A DNA stretch of 64,000 nt from Bacillus velezensis (GCF_001461825.1 NZ_LLZC01000019.1:62001-126000); one strand, 5' to 3'. Numbered from the stretch's first letter, positions 45,007 to 57,949 are shown. The notes: generated from the letters alone by a model not told the origin. Translations and numbers: made by a program.

Positions 45007-45178
45007 GTTTTTCCTCCTTGTGCTGTCGATATCATATCAGCCGTTCCTCTGCATAAAAACCCTGCTTCAAAAGAGCAGGGGCATTGAGAAAACGATGGAC
45101 ATGTCGAGGCAAAATTGCCTGTTCAATACAAAAGAGCGGGTTTCCCCACTCTTTGCCTCGGTAATCGTTAGCATTTCC
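45007..45178 (-). promoter_or_regulatory. Attenuator-like 5' leader of rimP-nusA-infB
   Basis: About 172 nt. In minus-strand order: segment 1 CGAGGCAA (45153-45160), hairpin A (45131-45154; AAAGAG...CTCTTT), segment 2 AGGCAA (45115-45120), segment 3 TTGCCTCG (45105-45112), then an intrinsic terminator (45055-45081). Segment 3 can pair with 1 (8 bp, enclosing hairpin A) or with 2 (6 bp, 2-nt loop). I recall that NusA autoregulation by attenuation in this leader has been reported for B. subtilis. Confidence 0.6.
45055..45081 (-). terminator. Terminator in the rimP leader
   Basis: Minus strand: CCCTGCT / AGCAGGG stem region around a 7-nt loop, followed by TTTTT; ends about 50 nt before the rimP ATG. 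Confidence 0.85.
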
Positions 45179-45184
45179 AATAAA

Positions 45185-45213
45185 ACTATACCATAACCAT
45201 ATATTTAATGCAA
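45185..45213 (-). promoter_or_regulatory. Promoter of the rimP-nusA-infB operon
   Basis: Minus strand: TTGCAT (45208-45213), a 17-nt spacer and TATAGT (45185-45190), with TGG before the -10 (extended). It lies about 35 nt past the polC stop; the polC-rimP gap shows no gene. Confidence 0.75.
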
Positions 45214-45245
45214 ATCAAACTCCGCTCGGCGGCTGTGCACAAAGC

Positions 45246-48200
45246 TTAAAACAGAGACAGCTGGTTTTGGTCCGGAAGCGACTCAAGACAGCCGTGACGG
45301 TCTAAATACTCTAAAATGGTTTTTGACACTTTTCCGCGTTTTTGAAGATCCTCTTTTGAAAGGAACTCCCCTTCTTCCCGCGCTTTCACAATATTGAGAG
45401 CGGCGTTGGTTCCGAGTCCCGGAATTGAGTTGAACGGCGGGATGAGACTGTTGCCGTCAATGATAAATTCCGAAGCGCTCGAACGGTATAGATCGACCTT
45501 CTGGAAGGAATAGCCGCGCTCACACATTTCAAGCGCAAGCTCTAATACGGTAAGGAGGTTTTTCTCCTTCGGCGAAGCATCAAGCCCTTTAGAGCTGATA
45601 TCATCCATCACCGCTCTGATGGCGGTCGAGCCTTTAATCATTGTATCAATGTCAAAGTCATCTGCGCGCACGGTAAAATACGCAGCATAATATAAAAGCG
45701 CGTGATGCACTTTAAAGTATGCAATCCGCACCGCCATCAGCACGTATGCGGCGGCGTGGGCTTTCGGGAACATGTATTTGATTTTTTTGCATGAATCAAT
45801 ATACCAGTTCGGCACATTGTTCTTTTTCATTTCTTCTTCCCATTCCGGCGTCAGGCCTTTGCCTTTACGGACGAATTCCATGATTTTAAAGGCCAGTGAA
45901 GGCTCAAGGCCCTGATAGATCAAGTAAACCATAATGTCATCACGGCAGCCGATCACTTCGCTCAGTTCACACGTATTGTTGTGTATCAGTTCCTGCGCAT
46001 TGCCGAGCCATACGTCCGTTCCGTGGGAAAGCCCGGAAATCTGGACAAGCTCGGAGAACGTCGTCGGCTTCGTATCCTCAAGCATCTGCCGCACAAATCG
46101 CGTCCCGAATTCAGGAATGCCGAGCGTTCCCGTTTTACAGCCGATCTGCTCTTCAGTGACGCCGAGCGATTCTGTGCCTTGGAAAATCTTCATCACTTCC
46201 GGATCATCTGTCGGAATCGTCTTCGGATCAATTCCGCTTAAATCCTGGAGCATCCGGATGACTGTCGGATCATCGTGCCCCAATATATCAAGCTTCAGCA
46301 GGTTGTCATGAATGGAGTGGAAGTCAAAATGAGTCGTTTTCCATTCAGACCCCGTCGCATCTGCCGGGAATTGTATCGGTGAAAAATCGTAAATATCCAT
46401 GTAATCCGGGACAACGATAATCCCCCCCGGGTGCTGGCCGGTCGTTCTCTTAACGCCGGTGCAGCCTTGCACCAGACGGTCGATCTCCGCGCCGCGCATG
46501 TGTAGGTTGTGATCGCCAGCATAGCCTTTCACATATCCGTAAGCCGTCTTTTCCGCGACGGTGCCGATCGTTCCCGCGCGATACACGTTATCTTCACCGA
46601 ACAATACTTTCGTGTAGTTATGGGCATGGGGCTGGTACTCACCTGAGAAGTTCAAGTCGATATCGGGTACTTTGTCACCTTTAAAGCCTAAGAACGTTTC
46701 AAACGGAATATCATGTCCGTCCTTTTTCAAAGGTGTGCCGCAAGACGGGCAGCTTTTATCCGGAAGGTCAAAACCGGAACCGACTGATCCGTCATTAAAG
46801 AATTCGGAATATCGGCAGCTCGGGCACACGTAGTGCGGAGCGAGCGGGTTCACTTCAGTGATTTCCGTTAAGGTCGCCACAAGCGATGAACCGACGGACC
46901 CCCGGGAGCCGACGAGATAACCGTCATCCAGAGACCGTTTTACAAGCTTATGAGAGATCAGATAAATAACGGCGAATCCATGACCGATAATACTTTTTAA
47001 TTCTTTTTCTATTCTCGCCTCCACAATTTCGGGAAGCTCTTCACCGTAAATGCTTCTGGCGCGCTGATAGCTCATTTCACGGATTTCTTCATCGGCTCCG
47101 TCAATTTTCGGCGTGTACAGATCGTCTTTGATCGGTTTGATCTCATCGATCATCGAAGCGACTTTCTGCGTATTGTCAACCACGATTTCTTTCGCTTTTT
47201 CTGCACCAAGGAAGGAGAAAGCCTCCAGCATTTCATCTGTCGTTCTGAAGTGCACTTTGGGCAGTTCGTGTCTGTTTAACGGGTTGGCGCCGCCTTGGGA
47301 AGATATTAAGATCTTCCGGTAAATTTTATCCTCATCGTTTAAATAGTGGACATTTCCAGTGGCGACGACCGGCTTATTCAATTTTTCCCCGAGCTTCGTG
47401 ATGTTGGTGATGATTTCTTTCAGCGCTTTTTCATCCCGGACGAGCTCAAGCTGCAGAAGGTGTCTGTATACTTCGGGCGGCTGCACTTCAAGATAGTCAT
47501 AGAAGGATGCGATATCTTCAACCTCTTCAGGAGATTTTTGCATCATGCCTTCAAAGACCTCACCCCTGTCACAGGCAGAACCGATTAACAGACCTTCTCT
47601 GTATTTATTAAGCTGCGACCTCGGAATGCGCGGCACTCTGTAGAAATATTGAATATGAGAAATGGACACGAGCTTAAACAGATTTTTAAGGCCAGTTTCA
47701 TTTACGGCAAGCAATGTAGCGTGATAAGGCCTTGATCTTTGATAAGCATTGGATTGTCCCATATTCTCATTCAGCTGATCATGATAAAAAATGTCTTTTT
47801 CAGCGGCATCTTTGAGCATTTTCAACAGCAGGTAGCCCGTTGCTTCAGCGTCAAAGACCGCTCGGTGATGCTGGGTTAATTCGATATCAAACTTCTTACA
47901 TAACGTATTTAAGCGGTGATTTTTAAACTCAGGATACAGGAAACGCGCGAGTTCCAGCGTATCAATGACCGGATTTTTCGCTTTTTCCGTTTTCAAAAGA
48001 CGCTTGTACGCCACATTTAAAAATCCCATATCAAAGCTGGCGTTATGAGCCACAAGCACGTCATCGCCGATCCATTCTTTAAAATCCCGGACGACGTCAA
48101 CGACATCGGGAGCGTCGCGGACCATGTCATCCGTAATCCCGGTAAGCTCTATCGTCGTTGCTGACAGCGGATGGTGCGGATTGGCGAACGCTTCGAATTT

Positions 48201-49559
48201 ATCGATGATTTCTCCGCCTCTTATTTTGACTGCGGCAAGCTCAATGATGGTGTCATACACTGCGGACAGACCTGTCGTTTCAACGTCAAAGACGACGTAT
48301 GTGTCTTCTTCCAGGAGACGGTGAGCTGGATTGTATGCGATCGGAACGCCGTCATCTACGATATTGGCTTCCATTCCGTAAATCATTTTAATGCCGTGTT
48401 TTTTCGCGGCGGAATAGGCATCCGGGAAAGACTGCACAACGGCATGATCAGTTAACGCAATCGCTTCATGTCCCCATTTTTTCGCCTGTTCGACAAGCTT
48501 TCCGATGCCCGTTACAGCATCCATTTGGCTCATCGGAGAATGCAGATGAAGCTCAACCCGTTTTTCGCCTTCAGGAGCGGTGTCTTCACGGGTTTTGGCT
48601 TTTATTTCATTCACGTCATTTGCAATCATGACGAGGTCTCTGACGAATGTATCGTTTTGAATGCTTCCCCGCGCCTTCACCCACATGCCTTTTTTCAGCG
48701 TTTTCATCAAAGCGGCGTCTTCTTTTTCTCGGGCGAACATTTTTACTAAAATGCTGTTTGTATAGTCCGTGATTTTGAAAATGCAGAGCGTGCGTCCGCT
48801 TTTCAGCTCGCGTGTTTCAGCATCAAACACAAACCCCTGCACTGTAATTCTTCTTTCTTCATCCATGATGCTGTCAAGCGTCCGGATTTCTTCGTTCTCT
48901 TTAATTTGATAGCCGATGACAAGCGGTCCGGACGGTGCCTGATCCTCATCGCCCTCTTTTTCCTTCTTCTCCATCTCGATAAGCGCCTGCATCGCCCGCT
49001 CCTGATCTTCAGCAAGCTTTTGCTCGCGGAATTTCTGGACTTCTTGGTCAGATACGAAAATTTCGGTATCCAGCTGCAGTTCCGGAAAGCCGAATTGGCG
49101 ATAGCTGTGCTGAATCAGTGCGCTGTATTTATTTTTGAGCGCAGATGCTTCTGTATCTGTTTTTGTTTTCACGATCAGCTTGTTTCCCTTGAGCTTCGGC
49201 TTCTGCTGATTCAAAAGAGCCACCATCGGCGGCGAGGTTCCTTCAAGCTCTTCAATACAGCGTGTCCAATAATCCTGTACAAGCTCCTCTGTCACTGTAG
49301 GGTCAATGACCTGAACAGACGATGTGACACGGGCGATGTGAGCAAACGATTGTGTTAACCTCATCATGAATGAATCATATATTTGATACGGCAAAAGAGC
49401 CTTAAAGCGAAATTGAAAATGCCAGGCTTTTTCTGCTTTATGGATTGTCAGTTTATCAATCTCTCCGTCTTCAAAGTATGTCATGAAGGTATCATCTGTC
49501 ATATTAAGCTGCTGCAGAAGAATCTGAAACTGTCTTCTGTTTACTGATAACTGTTCCAT
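45246..49559 (-). CDS. polC: DNA polymerase III PolC (Gram-positive replicative polymerase)
   Basis: 1437 residues, the B. subtilis length. Essential leading- and lagging-strand replicase with built-in proofreading. An N-terminal region (1-210), an OB fold (about 230-310), and a PHP domain (from [16 protein letters not shown]) split by a 3'-5' exonuclease insert ([12 protein letters not shown], about 420-590). The C-family polymerase core follows, with a four-Cys zinc site ([18 protein letters not shown]) and the acidic [10 protein letters not shown] motif. It ends with the duplex-binding region, and the final QLSLF is the beta-clamp-binding peptide. It follows proS by about 110 nt; a weak extended -10 (TGTTAAAAT near 49640) may supply a promoter. 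Confidence 0.99.
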   Translation of the reverse strand: MEQLSVNRRQFQILLQQLNMTDDTFMTYFEDGEIDKLTIHKAEKAWHFQFRFKALLPYQIYDSFMMRLTQSFAHIARVTSSVQVIDPTVTEELVQDYWTRCIEELEGTSPPMVALLNQQKPKLKGNKLIVKTKTDTEASALKNKYSALIQHSYRQFGFPELQLDTEIFVSDQEVQKFREQKLAEDQERAMQALIEMEKKEKEGDEDQAPSGPLVIGYQIKENEEIRTLDSIMDEERRITVQGFVFDAETRELKSGRTLCIFKITDYTNSILVKMFAREKEDAALMKTLKKGMWVKARGSIQNDTFVRDLVMIANDVNEIKAKTREDTAPEGEKRVELHLHSPMSQMDAVTGIGKLVEQAKKWGHEAIALTDHAVVQSFPDAYSAAKKHGIKMIYGMEANIVDDGVPIAYNPAHRLLEEDTYVVFDVETTGLSAVYDTIIELAAVKIRGGEIIDKFEAFANPHHPLSATTIELTGITDDMVRDAPDVVDVVRDFKEWIGDDVLVAHNASFDMGFLNVAYKRLLKTEKAKNPVIDTLELARFLYPEFKNHRLNTLCKKFDIELTQHHRAVFDAEATGYLLLKMLKDAAEKDIFYHDQLNENMGQSNAYQRSRPYHATLLAVNETGLKNLFKLVSISHIQYFYRVPRIPRSQLNKYREGLLIGSACDRGEVFEGMMQKSPEEVEDIASFYDYLEVQPPEVYRHLLQLELVRDEKALKEIITNITKLGEKLNKPVVATGNVHYLNDEDKIYRKILISSQGGANPLNRHELPKVHFRTTDEMLEAFSFLGAEKAKEIVVDNTQKVASMIDEIKPIKDDLYTPKIDGADEEIREMSYQRARSIYGEELPEIVEARIEKELKSIIGHGFAVIYLISHKLVKRSLDDGYLVGSRGSVGSSLVATLTEITEVNPLAPHYVCPSCRYSEFFNDGSVGSGFDLPDKSCPSCGTPLKKDGHDIPFETFLGFKGDKVPDIDLNFSGEYQPHAHNYTKVLFGEDNVYRAGTIGTVAEKTAYGYVKGYAGDHNLHMRGAEIDRLVQGCTGVKRTTGQHPGGIIVVPDYMDIYDFSPIQFPADATGSEWKTTHFDFHSIHDNLLKLDILGHDDPTVIRMLQDLSGIDPKTIPTDDPEVMKIFQGTESLGVTEEQIGCKTGTLGIPEFGTRFVRQMLEDTKPTTFSELVQISGLSHGTDVWLGNAQELIHNNTCELSEVIGCRDDIMVYLIYQGLEPSLAFKIMEFVRKGKGLTPEWEEEMKKNNVPNWYIDSCKKIKYMFPKAHAAAYVLMAVRIAYFKVHHALLYYAAYFTVRADDFDIDTMIKGSTAIRAVMDDISSKGLDASPKEKNLLTVLELALEMCERGYSFQKVDLYRSSASEFIIDGNSLIPPFNSIPGLGTNAALNIVKAREEGEFLSKEDLQKRGKVSKTILEYLDRHGCLESLPDQNQLSLF

Positions 49560-49593
49560 TCAGACAGTATCCCTCCCTTAAAACATCATAAGT

Positions 49594-49625
49594 GAAGGTA
49601 CCTCCGCAGGTGATGAGGTACCTTC
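49594..49625. repeat. Inverted repeat between proS and polC
   Basis: GAAGGTACCTC and GAGGTACCTTC, 11-bp perfect arms around a 10-nt loop. The T-run that would make it an intrinsic terminator (TTTTTTC) follows on the plus strand only; on the coding strand the hairpin sits in the polC leader without a T-run. Confidence 0.7.
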
Positions 49626-49670
49626 TTTTTTCTCTATTTTAACATGATTTTGTACGATTCGTTATGGTGA

Positions 49671-51386
<1,716 letters not shown>

Positions 51387-51397
51387 TTACTAGTCAA

Positions 51398-52666
51398 TTA
51401 TAAGAATAAACGCTGGATATCGTTCCATGTGACAACCAGCATAAGAAGCATTAAGAAAGCTACGCCGATAAATACGACAAATGCTTCCTTGTCGCGGTTA
51501 ATCGGCTTGCCGCGGATCGCTTCAATGAATAAAAACAGCAGCCGTCCGCCGTCAAGCGCCGGTATCGGCAGCAGGTTGACGATTCCCAGGTTGATGCTTA
51601 AAAACGCCGCAAACCGCAATAAGTTGATGATGCCGGTTTTTGCAACTTGATCCGTCATATCATAAATGCCGACAGGACCCGAAAGCATATCAAGCTTAAA
51701 CTGGCCTGTCACAATTTTGCCCAGATTGGTCAGAATCGCTTTTGTGACATCAACGGTAGATGTCGCGCCGTAGGCGATCGCTGCAAGCGCGCCTTTTTCA
51801 GTCGGCGCATAAGAGCCGAAGCGGCCGATTGTTTTTTTATTTTCATCTTTTACAGCTTCAGGTGTAACCGAGATATGAAACGATTTGCCGTCCCGTTTGA
51901 CGGCGACATCGATTTTTTTCCCGGGATTTTCTTTTACCGCTGTCACGATGTCGGTCCATGACCTCATTTTTTCACCGTTAATGCTCTGGATATAGTCGCC
52001 TTCTTTTAGACCGGCAGCCGCTGCGCGTCCATTGTCTGTCAGCTTCCCGAGCTCAGGCTGATTCGAAGGCACGCCTTGAATGAATCCAAGCATGACGAGA
52101 ATGACATACGCTAAGATGAAGTTCATTATCGGACCGGCAGCAATCGCCTTAATCCGCTTCCATACGGGTTTAGACCCGAATTGTCGATTGTAAGGCGCAA
52201 TCTGCACTTCTTCTCCGTCTACGATAAAAAAAGAGGTCTGACTGACAGTAAAGCCCGCCAGTTCATCTTCTTTCCCCTGCTCGTACCCGGTAATCTTCAT
52301 TTCGTGCTCAAGATCAGCCGTCTCCACCTCGATAATTAAAGCGTCAGGATATTTTTCCTTTTGATTAATGATGACTTTTTCCACTTCGTCATCTTTATTA
52401 AAAAGAAGCCCGACGGTATAACCGGGTTTGACTTCGATCATCTCCGGGTCTTCACCGGCCATACGGACGAACCCGCCGACCGGAAGGAGTCTGATCGTAT
52501 ACACGGTTTCATTCTTTTTAAATGAAAAGATTTTAGGGCCGAAGCCGATCGCAAATTCACGGCAAAGGATTCCCGCTCTTTGGGCGAGCAATAAATGCCC
52601 GAGCTCATGGAAAAAAACGAGCGTTCCGAAAATAATAATAAACGCGATAACTGTATTCACGAACAT
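51398..52666 (-). CDS. rasP: RasP site-2 intramembrane protease
   Basis: 422 residues. Zinc S2P protease that cleaves anti-sigma factors (RsiW, RsiV), FtsL and signal-peptide remnants. HELGH at 20-24 in the first membrane helix, a PDZ domain (about 185-275, GLKEGDYIQSINGEKM) and the third zinc ligand in LLPIPALDGGRL, with further helices at the C-terminus. It starts 6 bp after dxr. Known also as YluC/RseP. Confidence 0.97.
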   Translation of the reverse strand: MFVNTVIAFIIIFGTLVFFHELGHLLLAQRAGILCREFAIGFGPKIFSFKKNETVYTIRLLPVGGFVRMAGEDPEMIEVKPGYTVGLLFNKDDEVEKVIINQKEKYPDALIIEVETADLEHEMKITGYEQGKEDELAGFTVSQTSFFIVDGEEVQIAPYNRQFGSKPVWKRIKAIAAGPIMNFILAYVILVMLGFIQGVPSNQPELGKLTDNGRAAAAGLKEGDYIQSINGEKMRSWTDIVTAVKENPGKKIDVAVKRDGKSFHISVTPEAVKDENKKTIGRFGSYAPTEKGALAAIAYGATSTVDVTKAILTNLGKIVTGQFKLDMLSGPVGIYDMTDQVAKTGIINLLRFAAFLSINLGIVNLLPIPALDGGRLLFLFIEAIRGKPINRDKEAFVVFIGVAFLMLLMLVVTWNDIQRLFL

Positions 52667-52672
52667 ACCACC

Positions 52673-53824
52673 TTATGTGAGTATTGAATTAACGTATCCC
52701 CGGGTGTCTTTGTCCACTTCTTGGATATCCGCAAGACTCGGATCCTGAATTACGCTGTGGCGGTCCAATGCTTTTTCAATCAGGTCCTCAATCGATAAGA
52801 ATGAAATCCGGCCGGCAAGAAAAGCGGCAACGGCTTCTTCGTTGGCCGCATTTAAAACCGTCGGCATTGTTCCCCCTATTTTACCTGATTCAAAGGCAAA
52901 TTGTAAGCAGCGGAACCTTTCAAAGTCAGCTTTCGCAAAATGAAGGCTTCCGATCTCCCATAATTCAAGCCTTTTTGTTTCAGGCAGAGGCAGCCGGTCT
53001 GGATATGTCAGCGCATATTGAATCGGCACCCTCATGTCCGGATTTCCGAGCTGGGCGATGACGCTTCTGTCGTGAAATTCAACCATCGAATGAATGATGC
53101 TCTCCTTATGTAATACAACGTCAATCTGTTCATACGGAATGTCAAACAGCCAATGCGCCTCAATAACTTCAAGTCCTTTATTCATCATTGTAGCCGAGTC
53201 AATCGTAATTTTTGCGCCCATCGACCAGTTCGGGTGGTTAAGGGCGTCGGCAATCGTTACAGACTCAAGCTCCTGCCGCGTTTTATCTCTGAAACTGCCG
53301 CCGGATGCCGTAATGATCAGGCGCTCGATATTTTTGCTCTGTTCGCCTTGCAGCGCCTGAAAAATAGCGGAATGTTCGCTGTCGACCGGAAGAAGAGGAA
53401 CACCGTATCGTTTTGCGTGTCCTTTCACTATATGCCCGGCAGTGACGAGAGTTTCCTTATTTGCAAGCGCAATTGTTTTTTTCTGTTCAATCGCTTTCAA
53501 AGTCGGGATTAAACCGACGCTTCCAAGCAGCGCATTGACCACGATATCCACTTCGTCCATGACTGCCGCTTCAATCAGGCCTTCTTCTCCGATGCCGATT
53601 TGACATTCATGAGAAAAAGACGCTTCTTTCACTTTTTGGTATGTATCCATGTCGCCGACTGCTACATATTTCGGCTGAAACGTTCTGATCAACGGGATCG
53701 CTTTCTCGGCGTTTTTACCGAAAGTCATCGAGACGAGACGGAACTGATCTTGATGCATGCGCAATACGTCTAACGTCTGCTCCCCTATTGATCCTGTTGC
53801 TCCTAAAAGACAAATATTCTTCAA
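52673..53824 (-). CDS. dxr: 1-deoxy-D-xylulose-5-phosphate reductoisomerase
   Basis: 383 residues. Converts DXP to MEP with NADPH, the committed step of the MEP isoprenoid route; target of fosmidomycin. [18 protein letters not shown] loop at the N-terminus, ASGGSF and the metal-binding [12 protein letters not shown] segment, then [32 protein letters not shown]. It supplies precursors for UppS, encoded two genes upstream. Confidence 0.98.
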   Translation of the reverse strand: MKNICLLGATGSIGEQTLDVLRMHQDQFRLVSMTFGKNAEKAIPLIRTFQPKYVAVGDMDTYQKVKEASFSHECQIGIGEEGLIEAAVMDEVDIVVNALLGSVGLIPTLKAIEQKKTIALANKETLVTAGHIVKGHAKRYGVPLLPVDSEHSAIFQALQGEQSKNIERLIITASGGSFRDKTRQELESVTIADALNHPNWSMGAKITIDSATMMNKGLEVIEAHWLFDIPYEQIDVVLHKESIIHSMVEFHDRSVIAQLGNPDMRVPIQYALTYPDRLPLPETKRLELWEIGSLHFAKADFERFRCLQFAFESGKIGGTMPTVLNAANEEAVAAFLAGRISFLSIEDLIEKALDRHSVIQDPSLADIQEVDKDTRGYVNSILT

Positions 53825-53879
53825 AATGCCACTCCCATTCTATGCGTCCAGATCGGTCTTATTTTCATATTAGCCTTTC

Positions 53880-54668
53880 TCATGAAAAAAGCGCAAGCAG
53901 AAAGTATAAGAACGGCATGACAAACAAAAAGCTGTCAAATCGATCTAAAATGCCGCCGTGCCCGGGAAGGATTTTTCCCGAATCCTTCACATCATAGTGC
54001 CGCTTAAGCGCTGATTCAACCAAATCCCCGATCTGTCCGAACACAGACAGAACAAGCGTGATGACCAAAAGAACCGGGTATGAAATCGGAAGGTGCGCAA
54101 ACAGCTGAAAAACAGCCGTAAAAATAAGGGCGATGACAATACCGCCGAGAAACCCTTCCACTGTTTTGTTGGGACTGATTTCGGGCCACAGCTTCCGCTT
54201 CCCGAGCGACTTTCCGACGAAATATGCGCCTGAGTCCGTTGACCATATGACAACGCAGGCATAAAAGATATACAAAAGCCCGTTTGTTTCAATGTTTCTG
54301 ATTTCAATAAAATAATGAAAACACAGTCCGATATATACCGTCGCGAGAACGATAAACCCGACTTCGTCAAACGTAAAGGTGTTTTTCACGAGCACCGTAT
54401 AGCTGAGCAGAATCAATACGGCGAAAATCGTTACTTCCATTTTCGCATCGAAAAAATGATACTTGTCCGGCATCATATACAGCCATAACAACAAGAGGCT
54501 GATCAGACCCGGAAAAGAAAAAAATCTGAGCTTTTTCATCCGCAAAAGCTCAAAAAGCGCTATACTTCCCATCACGTAAACAAATACGGTGAACGGCAAT
54601 CCTCCGAAAATAACCAAAAATAAAAATAGTGCCGCTGCCAGAACACCTGTTAACAATCTTTGTTTCAT
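53880..54668 (-). CDS. cdsA: Phosphatidate cytidylyltransferase
   Basis: 262 residues from the ATG at 54666-54668; an ATG three codons earlier abuts the Shine-Dalgarno (AGAGG). Integral membrane enzyme making CDP-diacylglycerol from phosphatidate and CTP. About eight membrane helices and the C-terminal signature SALKRHYDVKDSGKILPGHGGILDRFDS. Its product feeds PgsA, encoded at 9966-10547. It is 12 bp from uppS. Confidence 0.97.
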   Translation of the reverse strand: MKQRLLTGVLAAALFLFLVIFGGLPFTVFVYVMGSIALFELLRMKKLRFFSFPGLISLLLLWLYMMPDKYHFFDAKMEVTIFAVLILLSYTVLVKNTFTFDEVGFIVLATVYIGLCFHYFIEIRNIETNGLLYIFYACVVIWSTDSGAYFVGKSLGKRKLWPEISPNKTVEGFLGGIVIALIFTAVFQLFAHLPISYPVLLVITLVLSVFGQIGDLVESALKRHYDVKDSGKILPGHGGILDRFDSFLFVMPFLYFLLALFS

Positions 54669-54680
54669 TTCCACCATCCT

Positions 54681-55463
54681 CTAAATTCCGCCAAACCTCC
54701 GGCCCCGCTGCTGAAATTCTCCCACTGCCTGCAGAAAGTGATCTTCTTTAAAATCGGGCCACAGGACATCTGTAAAAACAAATTCACTGTAAGCCACCTG
54801 CCAAAGCATAAAGTTGCTCAATCTGATTTCTCCGCTCGTTCTGATGAGCAGCTCCGGGTCCTGGATTGATTCCGTCATTAAATGCCCGGAAAAGAGCGCT
54901 TCATCAATGTCTTCGATATTCAGCGTGCCGCTTTTCACCTGTTCGGCCAGTGCTTTTGCCGCATTGACGATTTCCGTGCGTCCGCCGTAGTTCAAAGCGA
55001 AATTGAGAATCATACCGTCATTTTGTTCTGTATCTTTTACGGCTTTCTCAATCGCCCTGTACGTATGAGAAGGGAGCGCGGATTCATCTCCGATAATTTT
55101 CACCTGTACATTTTCCTCTATCAATTCAGGAAGATACGTATTCAGGAACTCTTCCGGAAGCTTCATCAAAAAGTCGACTTCCATCTTCGGGCGCTTCCAG
55201 TTCTCCGTTGAAAACGCATAAAGAGTCAGAACTTTAACGCCGAGCTGACTTGCGAGCTTTGTCACCCTTTTTACCACTTTCATTCCTTCATGATGTCCGG
55301 CAATCCGAGGGAGTGAGCGCTTCTTCGCCCAGCGTCCGTTTCCGTCCATAATAATGGCAATGTGTGCGGGAATTTCACCCTTCAGTATGTCTTCTTTTGT
55401 ATACCGTTCTAAGTTGGAAGCCGCATTCTGCTGATTCTTCCAATTTTTGAGTATGTTGAGCAT
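54681..55463 (-). CDS. uppS: Undecaprenyl diphosphate synthase
   Basis: 260 residues. cis-Prenyltransferase making the C55 carrier for peptidoglycan and teichoic acids. IIMDGNGRWAKKR places the catalytic Asp at residue 40, with STENWKRP, NYGGRTEI and SNFMLWQ downstream, all family hallmarks. First gene of the uppS-cdsA-dxr-rasP run after the frr terminator; no clear promoter was identified in the 55464-55525 gap. Confidence 0.98.
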   Translation of the reverse strand: MLNILKNWKNQQNAASNLERYTKEDILKGEIPAHIAIIMDGNGRWAKKRSLPRIAGHHEGMKVVKRVTKLASQLGVKVLTLYAFSTENWKRPKMEVDFLMKLPEEFLNTYLPELIEENVQVKIIGDESALPSHTYRAIEKAVKDTEQNDGMILNFALNYGGRTEIVNAAKALAEQVKSGTLNIEDIDEALFSGHLMTESIQDPELLIRTSGEIRLSNFMLWQVAYSEFVFTDVLWPDFKEDHFLQAVGEFQQRGRRFGGI

Positions 55464-55524
55464 GAGATTCCTCCGTCACCCAAAAAGGTTGCGTTGCTGA
55501 TGATCAATGTAATCAACAGTATTA

Positions 55525-55558
55525 ACAAAAAAACCCCCTGTAAACATGAGAGGGTCTT
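55525..55558 (-). terminator. Terminator of pyrH-frr
   Basis: Minus strand: ACCCTC - TCATGTTTAC - AGGGGGT followed by TTTTTTG. Confidence 0.82.
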
Positions 55559-55588
55559 TTCACATTATCTATTGTACATAGTTTTTCA

Positions 55589-56146
55589 TTAAACTTCCAT
55601 GATTTCTTTTTCTTTGTCCTTTGTGACACTGTCAATTTTTGACACATATTCATCTGTCAGCTTTTGAACGTCTTCACTGGAAGCACGAAGCTCGTCTTCT
55701 GTAATGTCTCCGTTTTTCTCAAGTTTTTTGAGGTCATCGTTGCTGTCACGGCGGACATTACGGACTGCTACTTTCGCTTCTTCCGCGTATTTTTTCACGA
55801 CTTTGACAAGTTCTTTACGTCTTTCTTCCGTCAAAGCCGGGATCGCGATACGGATAATTGTGCCGTCACTTGTCGGCGTTACGCCAAGATCAGCTTTCAG
55901 GATCGCTTTTTCAATATCGCCGATTGCCGTTTTGTCATACGGTGTGACAACAAGCATACGCGCTTCAGGCACATTGATGGAAGACAGCTGGTTTAAAGGT
56001 GTTTGGGCACCGTAGTATTCTACTGTCACTTTATCCAATAGAGATGGGTTGGCACGTCCTGCGCGGACTGACGCCAATTCGCGTGAATAAGCGGCAACCG
56101 CTTTTTCCATGCGTTCTTTTGTTTGTGTTAATACTTCGTTTGACAA
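55589..56146 (-). CDS. frr: Ribosome recycling factor
   Basis: 185 residues. Three-helix-bundle tRNA mimic that, with EF-G, splits post-termination ribosomes. [21 protein letters not shown] and the closing [16 protein letters not shown] helix are typical. It begins 2 nt after pyrH. Confidence 0.98.
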   Translation of the reverse strand: MSNEVLTQTKERMEKAVAAYSRELASVRAGRANPSLLDKVTVEYYGAQTPLNQLSSINVPEARMLVVTPYDKTAIGDIEKAILKADLGVTPTSDGTIIRIAIPALTEERRKELVKVVKKYAEEAKVAVRNVRRDSNDDLKKLEKNGDITEDELRASSEDVQKLTDEYVSKIDSVTKDKEKEIMEV

Positions 56147-56148
56147 CG

Positions 56149-56871
56149 TTATTTCCCCCTTACGATCGTTCCGATTGATTCGCCGATTACGGCACGCTTA
56201 ATATTTCCTTCTTCCATAATAGAAAAGACGATCAGCGGAATATCATTATCCATACATAGTGAAGAAGCCGTAGAATCCATGACTTCCAGCCCGTCTTTTA
56301 ACACATCGAGATAAGATAATTTTTCGTATTTAACGGCTGACTCATCTTTTCTCGGATCAGCATTATACACACCGTCGACATTATTTTTCGCCATTAAAAT
56401 CACATCCGCTTCGATTTCAGCGGCACGCAGCGCTGCGGTTGTGTCCGTAGAGAAATAAGGGTTTCCTGTTCCCGCGGCAAAAATAACAACGCGTTTTTTC
56501 TCCAGGTGGCGGATGGCTTTTCTTCTGATGTAAGGCTCAGCGACCTGACGCATTTCAATTGATGTCTGCACTCTGGACTGAATTCCGAGCGTTTCCAGGC
56601 TGTCCTGCAGGGCAAGTGAGTTCATGACAGTAGCAAGCATGCCCATATAATCGGCCGTCGCACGGTCCATTCCTAAGTCACTGCCTGTTTTTCCGCGCCA
56701 TAAGTTGCCGCCGCCTACGACTACGGCCACTTCGACGTCAAGCTCAGCGATTTCTTTTACCTGTTTAGCGATGGATTGGATGACAGTCGGATTAATGCCA
56801 TTTCCCTGCTCTCCTGCCAATGCTTCTCCGCTAAGCTTTAAAACGATACGATTGTATTTTGGTTTTTCCAT
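56149..56871 (-). CDS. pyrH: Uridylate kinase
   Basis: 240 residues from the ATG at 56869-56871 behind TTGGAGG; 14 upstream codons of open frame cross the promoter region. Amino-acid-kinase fold, UMP to UDP, hexameric and allosteric (GTP activates, UTP inhibits). [21 protein letters not shown] and [12 protein letters not shown] are seen. pyrH-frr form a unit with their own promoter after the tsf terminator. Confidence 0.97.
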   Translation of the reverse strand: MEKPKYNRIVLKLSGEALAGEQGNGINPTVIQSIAKQVKEIAELDVEVAVVVGGGNLWRGKTGSDLGMDRATADYMGMLATVMNSLALQDSLETLGIQSRVQTSIEMRQVAEPYIRRKAIRHLEKKRVVIFAAGTGNPYFSTDTTAALRAAEIEADVILMAKNNVDGVYNADPRKDESAVKYEKLSYLDVLKDGLEVMDSTASSLCMDNDIPLIVFSIMEEGNIKRAVIGESIGTIVRGK

Positions 56872-56904
56872 AATAACCTCCAAGTGTAAACATTGCCGTT
56901 TCCT

Positions 56905-56933
56905 ATTATGCAAGAGAAAAAAAGGTTTGTAAA
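56905..56933 (-). promoter_or_regulatory. Promoter of pyrH-frr
   Basis: Minus strand: TTTACA (56928-56933), a 17-nt spacer and CATAAT (56905-56910), each 5 of 6. Confidence 0.75.
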
Positions 56934-56939
56934 TATAGT

Positions 56940-56974
56940 TTTAAAAATAGGGAACACAAGTAGTGTCCCCTATA
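56940..56974 (-). terminator. Terminator of rpsB-tsf
   Basis: Minus strand: ATAGGGGACAC - TACTT - GTGTTCCCTAT followed by TTTT. Confidence 0.9.
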
Positions 56975-57016
56975 CTGCCTGAAAAGCCGCGAAAGATTCG
57001 CCAAGGCTTTCCGCCA

Positions 57017-57898
57017 TTATTTTTTCACTTGGTTCATAACTTCTTCAGCAAAGTTTTCTTGGCGTTTTTCAATACCTTCTCCAACTTCGTAGCGGACGTA
57101 AGTTTTAACAGATGCGTTTTTCGCAGCCACAACTTGTTTCACTTTTTCGTCTGGGTTTTTAACGAAAGCTTGGTCTAATAAGCAAATTTCTTCGAAGAAT
57201 TTGTTCAGACGGCCTTCAACCATTTTAGCTACGATGTTTTCCGGTTTGCCTTCTTGAAGAGCTTGCTGAGTCAGGATCTGACGCTCATGGTTTGCTTCTT
57301 CTTCAGACACTTGGTCGCGGGAAATGTAACGAGGATTTACCGCTGCAACATGCATCGCGATGTCTTTTGCAAGATCTTCGTCAGTTGTTCCGCTAAGAAC
57401 GGATAATACGCCGATGCGGCCTCCCATGTGAAGGTAAGCACCGAACGCTTCGCTGTCTTCTTTTGAAATAACAGCAAAACGGCGAAGAGTGATTTTCTCT
57501 CCGATTTTAGCAACGTTGCTTGTGATGTATTCTTCAACAGTAGAACCGTTTTCCATCTTTTGACCCATTGCTTCTTCAAGATCAGCAGGAGCGTTTGCAA
57601 GAAGGTGGTCAGCAAGCGTGTTCAGAAGCTCTTTGAAGCCTTCGTTTTTCGCAACGAAATCAGTTTCAGAGTTTACTTCTAAGATAACGCCTTTGTTGCC
57701 GTCAGTTTTAATAAGAGTAGAACCTTCAGCAGCGATACGGTCAGCTTTTTTAGCCGCTTTCGCAATTCCTTTTTCTCTCAGAAGGTCGATTGCTTTGTCC
57801 ATATCTCCGTCAGTTTCAGTCAATGCTTTTTTACAGTCCATCATACCAGCGCCTGTTTTTTGACGCAGTTCTTTTACCTGCTGTGCAGTAATAGCCAT
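57017..57898 (-). CDS. tsf: Elongation factor Ts
   Basis: 293 residues. Nucleotide exchange factor for EF-Tu. N-terminal UBA-like domain with [18 protein letters not shown] (about 10-30), the core [13 protein letters not shown], and a C-terminal module. The ATG follows AAGGAGG. It is separated from rpsB by a terminator-like hairpin, a common arrangement that lowers tsf expression relative to rpsB. Confidence 0.98.
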   Translation of the reverse strand: MAITAQQVKELRQKTGAGMMDCKKALTETDGDMDKAIDLLREKGIAKAAKKADRIAAEGSTLIKTDGNKGVILEVNSETDFVAKNEGFKELLNTLADHLLANAPADLEEAMGQKMENGSTVEEYITSNVAKIGEKITLRRFAVISKEDSEAFGAYLHMGGRIGVLSVLSGTTDEDLAKDIAMHVAAVNPRYISRDQVSEEEANHERQILTQQALQEGKPENIVAKMVEGRLNKFFEEICLLDQAFVKNPDEKVKQVVAAKNASVKTYVRYEVGEGIEKRQENFAEEVMNQVKK

Positions 57899-57949
57899 TT
57901 GAATTCCTCCTTATATGTGTAAACAAGATATGTATAGATACATTTTTCT

